Source of the DNA: Agrococcus sp. Marseille-P2731
GTDB lineage: Bacteria > Actinomycetota > Actinomycetes > Actinomycetales > Microbacteriaceae
Length of the DNA: 64,000 nucleotides
Direction: 5' to 3'
Assembly (NCBI RefSeq): GCF_900117395.1
Contig: NZ_FPEG01000001.1
Coordinates: 248,001 to 312,000, forward strand
Under the pieces are notes generated by a model, which was given only the letters and a program-made list of their open reading frames with translations, did no database searches and had not been told where the DNA came from. Below, in pieces: positions 44,137 through 53,420 of this stretch. Both the position numbers and the translations under genes were made by a program. Positions within the stretch are counted from its first letter, which is position 1; each line of letters begins with the position of its first letter.

Positions 44137-45807
44137 GTGAGACGAGCGATGAGGCTGCGCACGCAGCTGGTGCTGCTGCAGAGCGCCATCATGCTCGTCG
44201 TCATCGTCGGCTCCGGCATCGCTGCCGCCTGGCTGCAGGAGCGCGCGATCCGCGACGCCTACCAGGACCGCATGGTCGGCGTCGCCTACTCGGTCGCGCA
44301 GCTGCCCACCGTCATCAACGCCTTCGACGACCGCGATCCGTCGATCGTCATCCAGCCGATCGCCGAGACCGTCCGGAGCGCATCCGACGTCACCTACGTC
44401 GTCGTCACCGACGTCGGCGGCATCCGCTTCTCCCATCCGAACCCCGACCGCATCGGCGAGGTCGCCTCGACGCCGGCGGATGCGGTCATCACCGGGGGCC
44501 TGTTCACCGACACGCAGACGGGCACCCTCGGCACGTCGTGGCGGGCGAAGGTGCCGGTGTTCGGCGCGGAGGGCGAGATCATCGGCCAGGTCTCGGTCGG
44601 CATCCTCGAGTCGGAGCTGCACGCCGAGTGGGCGGCCAACATCTGGGTGCTCGCGCTGTGCCTCGCCGTCGCGGCGATCGTCGGGGTGCTGCTGGCCACG
44701 TGGGCCGCCGCAGTCGTGCGGCGCAGGATCCACGGCGTGGAGCCGGACGAGATCAAGGCGATGCTCGAGACGCGCAACGCCACGCTCCACGGCATCGGCG
44801 AGGGCCTCGTGGTGCTCGACGAGCGAGGCGCGATCGTGCTCTGCAACGACGCGGCGCTGCGACTGCTGGGGCGCGAGGGCGAGGATCTCGCCGGGGTCTC
44901 GGTCACCGAGGTGCTCGACGCGCAGGTCGAGCCGCTGCTGGCCGACGCGGGCGAGCAGCAGCTGGTGCTCGCGGGCGAGCGCGTGCTCGTCGTGCGCGCC
45001 GACCCCGTCGTGGTCGACGGCCGCGACGTCGGCACCGTGCTGATCCTGCGGGACCGCACCGAGCTCGACGCGGCGCTGCGCGACCTCGCCGGGGCCAAGG
45101 GCTCGACCGAGACGCTGCGCGCGCAGCAGCACGAGTTCGCGAACACGCTCCACACGCTCGGCGGGCTGCTCGAGCTGGGCGAGACCGAGGCCGCCATGGG
45201 CGTCATCCGCCGCGCCGGCGCCGGCGGTGCGCTCGACGCGCTCGAGCCCGCCTCGGGCACCTCCGCCATCCTCGAGCTCGAGGTCTCGGCACTCCTGCTC
45301 GCGAAGCGCGCGCAGGCGCGCGAGCGCGGCGTCGAGCTGGTGGTGGCGGCGGATGCGTCGCTGCAGCCGGCACCGTCGGTCGAGGTCGCCGGAGACTGGC
45401 TGACGGTGCTGGGCAACCTCATCGACAACGCCCTCGACGCGACTGCAGGCGGCAGGGTCGAGATCGCGCTGCGCGACGCGGAGACGGATGCGGGCAGGGT
45501 GGTCACGATCGCAGTCGACGACGACGGCGAGGGCGTGCCGGAGGAGCTGCGCGACTCGATCTTCGACGTCGAGTTCTCGACGAAGCAGCGCCCGGCCGGG
45601 GGCGCGCGCGGCTACGGGCTGACGCTCGTGCGTCGCGTCGCGGAGCGCCTCGGCGGCTCGGCGACGGTCGAGCGATCCCCGCTCGGAGGCGCGCGCTTCA
45701 TCGCCCGACTGCCGGTCGCGGCCGACGCGGATGCGGTGCTCGGCGCGGGAACCGCCGGCACCGTGCGCGCACCGGCGTCAGCCGGTGACCGGGGGGCGCT
45801 GCCGTGA
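44137..45807 (+). CDS. Sensor histidine kinase, CitA/DcuS type
   Basis: This 556-residue protein has membrane helix 1 (~10-30), an extracytoplasmic PAS-like sensor domain (~35-172, with DVTYVVVTDVGGIRFSHPNPDRIGE typical of CitA/DcuS), helix 2 (~174-196), a cytoplasmic PAS domain (~215-310) and an H-box QQHEFANTLH with phospho-acceptor His332. The ATPase domain has NLIDNALDA (N-box), DDDGEGVPEE (G1) and GARGYGLTLVRR (G2). This family senses citrate or C4-dicarboxylates. It is divergent from tctCBA and coupled to the regulator downstream. Confidence 0.93.
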   Translation: MRRAMRLRTQLVLLQSAIMLVVIVGSGIAAAWLQERAIRDAYQDRMVGVAYSVAQLPTVINAFDDRDPSIVIQPIAETVRSASDVTYVVVTDVGGIRFSHPNPDRIGEVASTPADAVITGGLFTDTQTGTLGTSWRAKVPVFGAEGEIIGQVSVGILESELHAEWAANIWVLALCLAVAAIVGVLLATWAAAVVRRRIHGVEPDEIKAMLETRNATLHGIGEGLVVLDERGAIVLCNDAALRLLGREGEDLAGVSVTEVLDAQVEPLLADAGEQQLVLAGERVLVVRADPVVVDGRDVGTVLILRDRTELDAALRDLAGAKGSTETLRAQQHEFANTLHTLGGLLELGETEAAMGVIRRAGAGGALDALEPASGTSAILELEVSALLLAKRAQARERGVELVVAADASLQPAPSVEVAGDWLTVLGNLIDNALDATAGGRVEIALRDAETDAGRVVTIAVDDDGEGVPEELRDSIFDVEFSTKQRPAGGARGYGLTLVRRVAERLGGSATVERSPLGGARFIARLPVAADADAVLGAGTAGTVRAPASAGDRGALP

Positions 45808-46475
45808 GGCTGCTGCGCGTGCTGATCGTCGAGGACGACAAGGCCGTCGCGATCGTCACCCGCGGCTTCGTCGAGCGCCACGGCGCCTTCGCGGTCGTCG
45901 GCGAGGCCGGCACCGGGCGCGACGCCCTCGAGGCGATCGAGGCCGTGCGCCCCGACCTCGTGCTCCTCGACGTGCACCTGCCCGACGCATCCGGCATCGA
46001 GGTGCTGCGGGTCGCACGCGCGCGCGGCTTCGCGGGCGAGGTGGTCGCCGTGACCGCCGCCCGCGACCTCGAGACCGTGCGGGCGGCGCGCACCTTCGGC
46101 GTGCGCCACTACCTCGTCAAGCCGTTCGGGCTCGAGGCGATGCGCGAGCGCCTCGAGGCGATCCGCGCCGAGCTCGCGCAGGTGGAGCACCTGGCGACGC
46201 AGCCGCTCGACCAGCGCGCGGTGGATGCGATGCTGCAGCCGAGCGAGCGGCAGAAGCCTGGCTCCGCCGGCTCGCAGCTGACACTCGACCGCGTGGCCTC
46301 GCTGCTCGCGGCGGTCGACGAGACCGTGAGCGCGGCCGAGGTCGGGGAGCGGCTGGGGATGTCGCGCGTGAGCGCTCGCCGCTACCTCGACCGCCTCGTG
46401 GTGGAGGGGCGCGCGGCCGTCGCGCCCCGCTATGGCGGCACCGGGCGGCCAGAGCTGCGCTACAGCGCTCGCTGA
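45804..46475 (+). CDS. Response regulator, CitB/DcuR type
   Basis: This 223-residue protein has a receiver domain with acidic pair Asp11/Asp12, phospho-acceptor Asp56 (LVLLDVHLPD) and Lys106 (YLVKPFG). The C-terminal ~60 residues carry a helix-turn-helix (TVSAAEVGERLGMSRVSARRYLDRLV), as in CitB/DpiA/DcuR regulators. GTG 45804 overlaps the kinase stop by four bases. Expected target is tctCBA, induced by the sensed organic acid, possibly through the sites at 44071-44099. Confidence 0.93.
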   Translation: MRLLRVLIVEDDKAVAIVTRGFVERHGAFAVVGEAGTGRDALEAIEAVRPDLVLLDVHLPDASGIEVLRVARARGFAGEVVAVTAARDLETVRAARTFGVRHYLVKPFGLEAMRERLEAIRAELAQVEHLATQPLDQRAVDAMLQPSERQKPGSAGSQLTLDRVASLLAAVDETVSAAEVGERLGMSRVSARRYLDRLVVEGRAAVAPRYGGTGRPELRYSAR

Positions 46476-46521
46476 GTCAGCGCGCGGCGCCACTTGTCAG
46501 GCCGCCGTGCGCTCCCGTGGC

Positions 46522-46527
46522 TACGAT
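46522..46527 (+). promoter_or_regulatory. -10 element TACGAT, leaderless start of the lipoprotein-CDF pair
   Basis: TACGAT ends six bases before ATG 46534. Confidence 0.55.
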
Positions 46528-46533
46528 GCCCGC

Positions 46534-47028
46534 ATGGTGAAGCGGTGGGGGCGCGCGCTCGCGTCAGGCGCGGCGGCATCGCTCGTCGTCGGAGCGCTCG
46601 CGGGGTGCGGCATCACCATCCCCGCAGACCCCGACGGCACCCTGGAGCGGGTCTCCGGTGGCGTGCTCGAGGCCGGGGTGACGCCCAACCCGCCGCATGC
46701 GGAGACGGGCGGCACGCATCCGACCGGCACCGAACCCGCGCTCGTGACCTCCTTCGCCGAGTCGATCGGTGCGCGCGTGGAGTGGACCGAGGGCAGCGAG
46801 GAGCAGCTCGTCGGGCTGCTCGAAGCGGGCGAGCTCGACCTGGTGATCGGCGGCATCTCGGATGCGACGCCCTGGGTCGACCGCGCGGCCGTCACGCGCA
46901 GCTATGCGCAGGCAGTGCAGCCCGATGGCTCGACGGCGGGCCTCGTGATGCTCGCGCCACTGGGTGAGAACGCGTTCCTCACGGCGCTCGAGCGCCACCT
47001 CGACGCGGAGACGGCGGTCGCGCAGTGA
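46534..47028 (+). CDS. Lipoprotein with short solute-binding (SBP_bac_3-like) domain
   Basis: This 164-residue protein has a basic head, hydrophobic stretch and lipobox VGALAGC (Cys about residue 25). The mature part resembles one lobe of a family 3 solute-binding protein: VLEAGVTPNPPHA, then EPALVTSFAESIGARVEWTEGSEEQLVGLLEAGELDLVIGG. The second lobe is largely absent, so it is about half the usual length. Its stop overlaps the CDF transporter start (GTGA). It may present or buffer the transported ion outside the membrane; that is inference. Confidence 0.8.
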   Translation: MVKRWGRALASGAAASLVVGALAGCGITIPADPDGTLERVSGGVLEAGVTPNPPHAETGGTHPTGTEPALVTSFAESIGARVEWTEGSEEQLVGLLEAGELDLVIGGISDATPWVDRAAVTRSYAQAVQPDGSTAGLVMLAPLGENAFLTALERHLDAETAVAQ

Positions 47029-48014
47029 GCCGCGTGCACGAGATCGGTGGCCGGCCGATGCCCGAGGAGCAGGCGCGGGCGCTGCGCAAGGCGCGCAACC
47101 TCGAGTGGGCCGTGCTGGGCTTCACCACCTGCACGATCGTGCTGGTGGCGCTCGTGATGGGCAGCTCGCAGGCGATGCGCACGGCCTGGTTCGAGGACCT
47201 GCTGTCGACGATCCCGCAGATCGCCTTCCTCGTGGCGCTGCCCTTCATCCGCCGATCGGCGACCGCGAAGCACCCCTACGGCTACCACCGGGCGATGGGG
47301 ATCGGGCACCTCGTGTCAGGCGTCGCGCTGCTGGGCGTCGGTGGCTCGCTCTGCTTCGAGGCGATCAGCGGCCTCGTCAAGCAGGAGCACCCTCCGATCG
47401 GCACGATGCAGCTGTTCGGCATCACCTTCTGGCAGGGCTGGGCCATGATCGCGGTGATGTCGGTGATCGTCATCGGTCCGCTCATCTACGGACGCATGAA
47501 GATGCAGCTCGCGAAGCAGCTGCACAGCAAGCTGCTCTACGCCGACGCCGACATGGCGCAGGCCGACTGGACCACGAACGTCGGCTCGATCGTCGGTGTG
47601 CTCGGCATCGGCATGGGCCTGTGGTGGCTCGATGGCGCTGCCGCCCTCTTCATCTCGCTCGGCATCCTGAAGGACGGGCTGAAGAACACCCGGGCGGCGG
47701 TGCTCGACCTGATGGACATGCGCGCGACCGTCGTCGACCAGTCCGAGCCCGACCCCGTGCAGGGGCGCATCGACGATGCCATGCGCCGACGCCGCTGGGT
47801 GCGCGAGGCCGCCAGCCGCATCCGCGACGAGGGCCAGGTGCTGCACGTCGACGCGCACGTCGTGCCGAAGCGCGCGAAGGTGCGGGTGACGGATGTCGAG
47901 CGCATGATCGAGGATCTCAAGGAGGTCGACTGGCGCGTGCAGGATGTCTCGGTGACCGTCGTCACCGAGCTGGCGCTGCCCGACGAGGAGGAGCAGCGGC
48001 GAGGTCGCCGCTGA
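47025..48014 (+). CDS. Cation diffusion facilitator (CDF) family transporter with altered metal motif
   Basis: This 329-residue protein has six helices followed by a cytoplasmic domain (~240-325, HVDAHVVPKRAKVRVTDVERM) as in CDF proteins; AKHPYGYHR after helix 2 matches the family HPFGYGR motif. The transport site differs. Helix 2 has E57-D58 with Ser61/Thr62 four residues on, instead of DxxxD. Helix 5 has Met177xxxAsp181 instead of H/DxxxD. The metal is therefore uncertain. It is co-translated with the lipoprotein gene upstream. Confidence 0.88.
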   Translation: MSRVHEIGGRPMPEEQARALRKARNLEWAVLGFTTCTIVLVALVMGSSQAMRTAWFEDLLSTIPQIAFLVALPFIRRSATAKHPYGYHRAMGIGHLVSGVALLGVGGSLCFEAISGLVKQEHPPIGTMQLFGITFWQGWAMIAVMSVIVIGPLIYGRMKMQLAKQLHSKLLYADADMAQADWTTNVGSIVGVLGIGMGLWWLDGAAALFISLGILKDGLKNTRAAVLDLMDMRATVVDQSEPDPVQGRIDDAMRRRRWVREAASRIRDEGQVLHVDAHVVPKRAKVRVTDVERMIEDLKEVDWRVQDVSVTVVTELALPDEEEQRRGRR

Positions 48015-48062
48015 CGTGGCCGCGGCGCCATCCTGCTCGCGGGCCTGCCCGAGGACCGAGCG

Positions 48063-48785
48063 CTAGTGGACCGGTGTGCCGATGAGCGAGCCGATGGCCC
48101 AGGTCGCCGCGAGGGCGATGCCGCCGCCGAGCAGCACGCGCACCATGGCGGCGCGCTTGCTCGAGGCCCCGATGCGCGCGGAGACCACGCCGGTCGCGAC
48201 CAGCGCGAGGACGGTGGCGACCACGATCGGCCACGGCATCCACGCGGCGGGGGAGAGGAGCGCTGCGAGCAGCGGCACGAGCGAGCCCAGCGTGAAGGCG
48301 AGGGCGGATGCGCCGGCCGCCGACCACGGGTCGTTCAGGTCCTCGGGGTCGAGCTTGTACTCGACGTCGAGGTGCGCGCGCAGGGGATCGGCGTCGGTGA
48401 GCTCGACGGCCACCAGGTGCGCCGTGCGCGGGGTGAGGCCGCGCAGCTCGTACATGTGGGCGAGCTGGTCGACCTGGGCGTCCGGTGCGGCGTCGAGCAG
48501 CACCTGCTCGCGGCGGATCGCCGCTCGCTCGCTGTCGCGCTGCGACGAGACCGAGACGTACTCGCCGACGCCCATCGAGAACGCGCCGGCGACGAGCGCC
48601 GCGACACCCGCGGTCAGGATCCCGGCGGCAGAGGTTCCGGCGCCCGCGACGCCGACCATCAGGGCGGAGGTCGAGACGATGCCGTCGTTCGCGCCGAGCA
48701 CGCCGGCGCGCAGCCAGTTGAGCTTCGAGGTCATCGACTCGACCGGCGGTGGCAGGTCTGGCCGACGCTGCAGTGCGGGATCCAT
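48063..48785 (-). CDS. VIT1/CCC1 family membrane protein
   Basis: This 240-residue protein of the vacuolar iron transporter family has five helices, with LRAGVLGANDGIVSTSALMVGVAGA as the first and FSMGVGEYVSVSSQRDSE as the second with its metal-site extension. The long hydrophilic middle (REQVLLDAAPDAQ...LDPEDLND) is the metal-binding helical part. Homologues export Fe2+ or Mn2+. ATG 48785 has AGGAGG seven bases upstream. It is convergent with the CDF gene. Confidence 0.93.
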   Translation of the reverse strand: MDPALQRRPDLPPPVESMTSKLNWLRAGVLGANDGIVSTSALMVGVAGAGTSAAGILTAGVAALVAGAFSMGVGEYVSVSSQRDSERAAIRREQVLLDAAPDAQVDQLAHMYELRGLTPRTAHLVAVELTDADPLRAHLDVEYKLDPEDLNDPWSAAGASALAFTLGSLVPLLAALLSPAAWMPWPIVVATVLALVATGVVSARIGASSKRAAMVRVLLGGGIALAATWAIGSLIGTPVH

Positions 48786-48923
48786 GGAGTTCCTCCTGCC
48801 ACCATGGTCGGTGCTCGCAGGGGCCGCCGCAAGCAAGGCGAGGCTCGTGCGAAAGCCGCAAGAAAGCCGAATCTTGGCGGTTCGGCGGGCCGAAAGCGCA
48901 CGGGGGTGCATCGGTGGCAGGGC

Positions 48924-48929
48924 TAGGCT
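48924..48929 (+). promoter_or_regulatory. Possible -10 element TAGGCT of the sucCD operon
   Basis: TAGGCT lies 55 bases before the sucC GTG at 48985, giving a leader of about 50 bases. Confidence 0.4.
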
Positions 48930-48984
48930 TGACGCGGCGAATCCCACACCACACATGGCTCACCAGACATCGATTGGATGACGC

Positions 48985-50151
48985 GTGGATCTCTACGAGT
49001 ACCAGGCAAGAGACCTCTTCGAGCAGCACGGCGTCCCCGTGCTGCGAGGCATCACCGCCGACACCCCCGAGCAGGCCGAGGCAGCAGCCGCGGAGCTCGG
49101 TGGCGCTGTCGTCGTCGTGAAGGCACAGGTCAAGACCGGCGGACGAGGCAAGGCGGGCGGCGTGAAGGTCGCGAAGAGCCCTGCAGAGGCGAAGGACGCG
49201 GCCTCCGCGATCCTCGGGCTCGACATCAAGGGCCACACGGTGCAGCGCGTGATGGTGGCTGAAGGCGCCGCCATCAAGGAGGAGTACTACTTCTCCGTGC
49301 TGCTCGACCGCGCGAACCGCTCCTACCTCGCCATGTGCTCGTACGAGGGCGGCATGGAGATCGAGCAGCTGGCAGAGGAGCGCCCCGAGGCGCTCGCGAA
49401 GGTCGAGGTCGACCCCGCCGTCGGCATCACCGCCGAGAAGGCTGACGAGATCGTTCGCGCCGCGAGCTTCCCCGAGGAGCTGGTCGCAAAGATCGCTCCC
49501 GTGCTCGTGAAGCTGTACGACGTCTTCGTCAAGGAGGACGCCACGCTCGTCGAGGTGAACCCGCTCGTGCTCACCGAGGGCGGCGACATCGTCGCGCTCG
49601 ACGGCAAGATCTCGCTCGACGAGAACGCCGAGTTCCGCCAGCCCGGCCACGCCGAGCTCGAGGACAAGGCTGCCGCAGACCCGCTCGAGGCGAAGGCCAA
49701 GGAGTCGGACCTCAACTACGTGAAGCTCGACGGCCAGGTCGGCATCATCGGCAACGGCGCGGGCCTCGTCATGTCGACGCTCGACGTCGTCGCCTACGCG
49801 GGCGAGCGCCACGGCGGCGTGAAGCCGGCCAACTTCCTCGACATCGGTGGCGGCGCATCCGCCCAGGTCATGGCTGCCGGTCTCGACGTCATCCTGAACG
49901 ACGAGGACGTCAAGAGCGTGTTCGTGAACGTGTTCGGCGGCATCACCGCGTGCGACGCCGTCGCGAACGGCATCGTGCAGGCGCTCGAGATCCTCGGCGA
50001 CACCGCCACGAAGCCGCTGGTCGTGCGGCTCGACGGCAACAACGTCGAGGAGGGTCGCAAGATCCTCGCTGACGCCGCGCACCCGCTGGTGACGGTCGTC
50101 GACACGATGGACGAGGCCGCCGACAAGGCCGCCGAGCTGGCTGCGGCGTAA
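48985..50151 (+). CDS. sucC: Succinyl-CoA synthetase beta subunit (ADP-forming)
   Basis: This 388-residue protein starts [22 protein letters not shown]. It has an ATP-grasp domain ([28 protein letters not shown] with metal ligands) and a C-terminal CoA-ligase domain ([34 protein letters not shown]). With SucD it makes succinate and ATP from succinyl-CoA in the TCA cycle. The GTG start has only a weak GGATGA site. SucD follows after 11 bases. Confidence 0.97.
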   Translation: MDLYEYQARDLFEQHGVPVLRGITADTPEQAEAAAAELGGAVVVVKAQVKTGGRGKAGGVKVAKSPAEAKDAASAILGLDIKGHTVQRVMVAEGAAIKEEYYFSVLLDRANRSYLAMCSYEGGMEIEQLAEERPEALAKVEVDPAVGITAEKADEIVRAASFPEELVAKIAPVLVKLYDVFVKEDATLVEVNPLVLTEGGDIVALDGKISLDENAEFRQPGHAELEDKAAADPLEAKAKESDLNYVKLDGQVGIIGNGAGLVMSTLDVVAYAGERHGGVKPANFLDIGGGASAQVMAAGLDVILNDEDVKSVFVNVFGGITACDAVANGIVQALEILGDTATKPLVVRLDGNNVEEGRKILADAAHPLVTVVDTMDEAADKAAELAAA

Positions 50152-50162
50152 GGGAGCAAGAG

Positions 50163-51062
50163 ATGTCGATCTACCTCAACAAGGACAGCAAGGTCATCGT
50201 CCAGGGCATCACCGGCGGTGAGGGCTCGAAGCACACCGCCCGCATGCTCGCGGCCGGCACCCAGGTCGTCGGCGGCGTGAACGCCCGCAAGGCCGGCACG
50301 ACCGTCTCGCACGTCGCGAAGGACGGCTCGCAGGTCGAGCTGCCGGTCTTCGGCTCGGTCGCCGAGGCCATGGAGGCCACCGGCGCCGACACCTCGATCG
50401 TGTTCGTGCCGCCGGCCTTCGCTAAGGACGCCGTCATCGAGGCCGTCGACGCAGGCATCGGCCTGCTCGTGGTCATCACCGAGGGCATCCCCGTCCAGGA
50501 CTCCGCCGAGTTCTGGGCGCACGCCAAGGCTGCGGGCACGACCCGCATCATCGGCCCGAACTGCCCCGGCATCATCACGCCCGAGGAGTCGCTCGTCGGC
50601 ATCACTCCGGCGAACATCACGGGCAAGGGCCCGATCGGCCTCGTGTCGAAGTCGGGCACGCTGACGTACCAGATGATGTTCGAGCTGCGCGACATCGGCT
50701 TCTCGACCGCCATCGGCATCGGCGGCGACCCGGTCATCGGCACGACGCACATCGACGCGCTCGAGGCCTTCGAGGCCGACCCCGAGACCAAGGCCATCGT
50801 CATGATCGGCGAGATCGGTGGCGACGCCGAGGAGCGCGCGGCCGACTTCATCAAGGCCAACGTGACGAAGCCGGTCGTCGGCTACGTCGCCGGCTTCACG
50901 GCGCCCGAGGGCAAGACGATGGGCCACGCAGGCGCCATCGTCTCGGGCTCGTCGGGCACGGCCGAGGCCAAGCAGGAGGCCCTCGAGGCCGCCGGCGTCA
51001 AGGTCGGCAAGACGCCGACCGAGGCCGCTCGCCTCATGCGGGAGATCATCGAGTCGCTCTGA
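50163..51062 (+). CDS. sucD: Succinyl-CoA synthetase alpha subunit
   Basis: This 299-residue protein has a CoA-binding Rossmann domain ([36 protein letters not shown]) and the phosphohistidine loop [14 protein letters not shown], whose His carries phosphate from succinyl phosphate to [16 protein letters not shown] is also conserved. AAGGGAGCAAGAG precedes the ATG. The operon ends at the terminator starting 51079. Confidence 0.97.
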   Translation: MSIYLNKDSKVIVQGITGGEGSKHTARMLAAGTQVVGGVNARKAGTTVSHVAKDGSQVELPVFGSVAEAMEATGADTSIVFVPPAFAKDAVIEAVDAGIGLLVVITEGIPVQDSAEFWAHAKAAGTTRIIGPNCPGIITPEESLVGITPANITGKGPIGLVSKSGTLTYQMMFELRDIGFSTAIGIGGDPVIGTTHIDALEAFEADPETKAIVMIGEIGGDAEERAADFIKANVTKPVVGYVAGFTAPEGKTMGHAGAIVSGSSGTAEAKQEALEAAGVKVGKTPTEAARLMREIIESL

Positions 51063-51078
51063 TCGGAGCGCATCGCCT

Positions 51079-51114
51079 CGAGACGGGTCCCGGCTTCGGC
51101 CGGGGCCCGTCTCG
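51079..51114 (+). terminator. Intrinsic terminator after sucD
   Basis: A 16-bp stem (CGAGACGGGTCCCGGC with GCCGGGGCCCGTCTCG, one T-G pair) with a TTCG tetraloop. Confidence 0.88.
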
Positions 51115-51244
51115 TCGTCGCGCGGGCACCGCGATCGTGCCCGTCCCATCCGCTCGTCGCACTCGGCTCGCTCAGGGCTGGCGGGGCTATCGTGGCGGCA
51201 CGCTCCGGCCCTCCGCGAGGCCGGACGCTGATCAGGAGGACGCG

Positions 51245-51415
51245 ATGAGCGAGCACGAGCAGCAGCACGATTCCGAGGGCACGCAGAAGCCCGGCGGCCT
51301 GGGCGAGGACGGCACGATCCCCGCCGACCCCGATGGCCTGGGCGCGACGACCACGGACGAGGCCTCGACCTTCGAGCCCGAGGAGGACGAGGCGAGCGAC
51401 GAGGACGGCCAGTAG
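51245..51415 (+). CDS. Small acidic hypothetical protein
   Basis: This 56-residue protein is rich in Glu, Asp, Gly and Thr with almost no hydrophobic residues (ending EPEEDEASDEDGQ). It looks fully disordered. ATG 51245 is preceded by CAGGAGGACGCG, a strong ribosome site, which is the main reason to believe it. No family recognised. Confidence 0.6.
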   Translation: MSEHEQQHDSEGTQKPGGLGEDGTIPADPDGLGATTTDEASTFEPEEDEASDEDGQ

Positions 51416-51496
51416 GGTCGCGACGTCGAGCTGATCGTGGTGGATGCGGGCGCGGTGGTGGCGGGCATGCCGGATGCGGGTGCGCCGGGTCCTGGC

Positions 51497-52309
51497 ATGA
51501 CCGTGCTGTGCGCGACCTGCGGTGTCGAGAGCCAAGAGCCGCTCCCGGAGACCTGCCCGATCTGCGCCGACGAGCGGCAGTGGGTACCCCTGCACGGCCA
51601 GCGCTGGACCTCGGTCGACGTGCAGCAGCGCGAGGGCATGCGCATCGACGTCGTCGAGCTCGAGCCGCGGCTCTGGGCGCTCACCTCTGAGCCGGCGGTC
51701 GGCATCGGGCAGCGAGCGCTGCTGGTGCAGACCGCCGAGGGCAACCTGCTCTGGGACCCCCTGGGCACGATCACGGATGCCGCGGTCGAGCAGGTGCGCG
51801 AGCTCGGTGGGCTGAGCGCGGTCGTCGCCTCGCATCCGCACATGTTCGGCGTGCAGTGCGCGTGGGCGGATGCGCTGGACGCGCGCGTGCTCGTCAACGC
51901 GCGCGACGCATCCTGGATCCAGCGCGAGCACGCGCGGATCGAGCTGTGGGACGACGAGGTCGACCTGCTGCCGGGCGTGCGGCTCATCCGCTTCGGCGGT
52001 CACTTCCCGGGTGCGGCGGTGGTGCTCTGGGAGCAGGGGAGCGGCGGCGCGGGCTCGCTGCTCGCGGGCGACACGATCCAGCCGAAGCCCGACCGCGCGA
52101 GCGTCGCCTTCATGCGCTCGTACCCGAACAACATCCCGCTCTCCGCCGGCGTCGTGCGTCGGCTCGCCGATCATGCCGCGACGCTCAGGTTCCGCCGCCT
52201 CTACGGCAACATCCCTGGGCAGCTCGTCGAGGACGGCCCGGGCGCCGTCGCTCGCTCGGCCGACCGGCACATCGCCTGGGTGACCGGCGAGCACGACGAC
52301 CTGACCTGA
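51497..52309 (+). CDS. Metallo-beta-lactamase-fold protein with N-terminal zinc ribbon and degenerate metal site
   Basis: This 270-residue protein begins MTVLCATCGVESQEPLPETC with two CxxC pairs (a rubredoxin-like zinc ribbon). The rest follows the MBL fold (NLLWDPLGTITDAAVE, then the site equivalent to HxHxDH). That site reads SHPHMFG, so the Asp and last His are missing; RFGGHFPGA and LLAGDTIQ keep later ligands. It may bind one metal or none. ATG 51497 is preferred over a GTG 20 codons upstream because homologues of this type start just before the zinc ribbon. Confidence 0.82.
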   Translation: MTVLCATCGVESQEPLPETCPICADERQWVPLHGQRWTSVDVQQREGMRIDVVELEPRLWALTSEPAVGIGQRALLVQTAEGNLLWDPLGTITDAAVEQVRELGGLSAVVASHPHMFGVQCAWADALDARVLVNARDASWIQREHARIELWDDEVDLLPGVRLIRFGGHFPGAAVVLWEQGSGGAGSLLAGDTIQPKPDRASVAFMRSYPNNIPLSAGVVRRLADHAATLRFRRLYGNIPGQLVEDGPGAVARSADRHIAWVTGEHDDLT

Positions 52310-52365
52310 GCGTTGGCACAGGCCGGGCCTGATCGGCGGTGGGGCGGCTGATCAGCGGTGTGGCG

Positions 52366-52449
52366 CCGGAGGATCTCCGGTTGTGGGCGGCTCGGGTTGG
52401 ATAATCCGGGCGGATGCGCTCAGGGTCGGGGAATTTCTGGGAACTCCCG
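52366..52449. repeat. Palindromic GGATARTCC element, copy C
   Basis: CCGGAGGATCTCCGG (52366-52380), GGATAATCC (52399-52407), GGGCGGATGCGCTCAGG, then GGGGAATTTCTGGGA up to ~52449. The core aligns with copies A and B. It lies 100 bases before the AbiEi/DUF559 gene. Confidence 0.7.
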
Positions 52450-52550
52450 GATAGGCAGTGCGCGGGCCTCCGCCGCGTGAGGATGGACGGCTCTCCACAG
52501 CCGCTCGAGCTGCGGCGCCAGGCCGCCCTGGCACGTGGCACGGTGCGCCG

Positions 52551-53420
52551 ATGGAGACGTTGACGCAGCAGCTGGGGATCGTGTCTGCCGCACAGCTCAT
52601 GGCCGCAGGTGCGACCAGGTGGCAGATCGAGGTGTCGCTGAAGCTCGGTGAGCTCATTCGCGTGCGACCAGGCTGGTTCGCGACCTCTGCATCGGACGCA
52701 TCGGCGCGCGCGGCTGTCGCGGCCGGCGGCTGCCTCTCCTGCTTCAGCGCGCTTCGCCTGCATGGCGTCTGGGTGCCGGAGGGCAAGGGCGCGCACGTGC
52801 GCCTGCCCGAGCACCGGCGGCGACGCAAGGTTCGGCCCGATGGCACGCGCGGCGCTCGGCTGCCCAGCTGTCGCTCCTTCGGGCTCGAGGCGCCGATCAC
52901 CGCGGCGGCCGACGACCTCGAGGTCGCCTTCCGCTGCGCGCTGCGATGCGGTAGTCGTGAGGAGATCGTCGTGATCATCGACTCGATCTTGCAGCGGCGC
53001 CTCGCCAGCCGGGCCGCGCTCGAGCGGTGGGCGCGAGATGCGCCGCTCGCGGTGCGAACGCTGCTCGACCTCGCCGACGGCCGCTCGGAATCCGGCAGCG
53101 AGTCGATGGTGCGCTTGCGGCTGCGCTCGCTGCAGGTCGCCACGCGCATCCAGGTGCGGGTCACGGAGGGAGTGCGCGTCGACCTGCTCGTCGGCGAGCG
53201 CCTGATCATCGAGTGCGACAGCAAGGAGCACCACACGGCCGCGGAGGCCTACGAGAGCGACAGGCGCCGCGACCGCCGGCTCACCGCCCGCGGCTTCGTC
53301 GTGCTGCGGCTGAGCTACCGCCAGATCCACGACGAGTGGGCAGAGATCGAGCAGGACATCCTCGCGATCGTGCGTCGCGGCGGGCACCGAGTGCCGCGGC
53401 GCCGGAAGATCTCTGCCTGA
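52551..53420 (+). CDS. AbiEi-type N-terminal domain plus DUF559 (VSR-like) endonuclease-fold protein
   Basis: This 289-residue protein has residues 1-~90 resembling the N-terminal winged-helix of AbiEi-type antitoxins (GIVSAAQLMAAGATRWQIE, LIRVRPGWF). The C-terminal ~110 residues are a DUF559/very-short-patch-repair-like fold: E184 in SESMVRLRLR, D211 in VRVDLLVG, then E221-C-D223-S-K225 and HH (228), matching a PD-(D/E)xK nuclease core, then FVVLRLSYRQI. No partner toxin is adjacent. It is bracketed by two palindromic elements; its last codons (RRKISA, stop) lie inside copy B. Confidence 0.85.
   Translation: METLTQQLGIVSAAQLMAAGATRWQIEVSLKLGELIRVRPGWFATSASDASARAAVAAGGCLSCFSALRLHGVWVPEGKGAHVRLPEHRRRRKVRPDGTRGARLPSCRSFGLEAPITAAADDLEVAFRCALRCGSREEIVVIIDSILQRRLASRAALERWARDAPLAVRTLLDLADGRSESGSESMVRLRLRSLQVATRIQVRVTEGVRVDLLVGERLIIECDSKEHHTAAEAYESDRRRDRRLTARGFVVLRLSYRQIHDEWAEIEQDILAIVRRGGHRVPRRRKISA

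Noticed and set aside
51063-51244. Possible riboswitch or small RNA after sucD
   Set aside because: The only clear structure is the sucD terminator; the remaining sequence shows no known riboswitch pattern.
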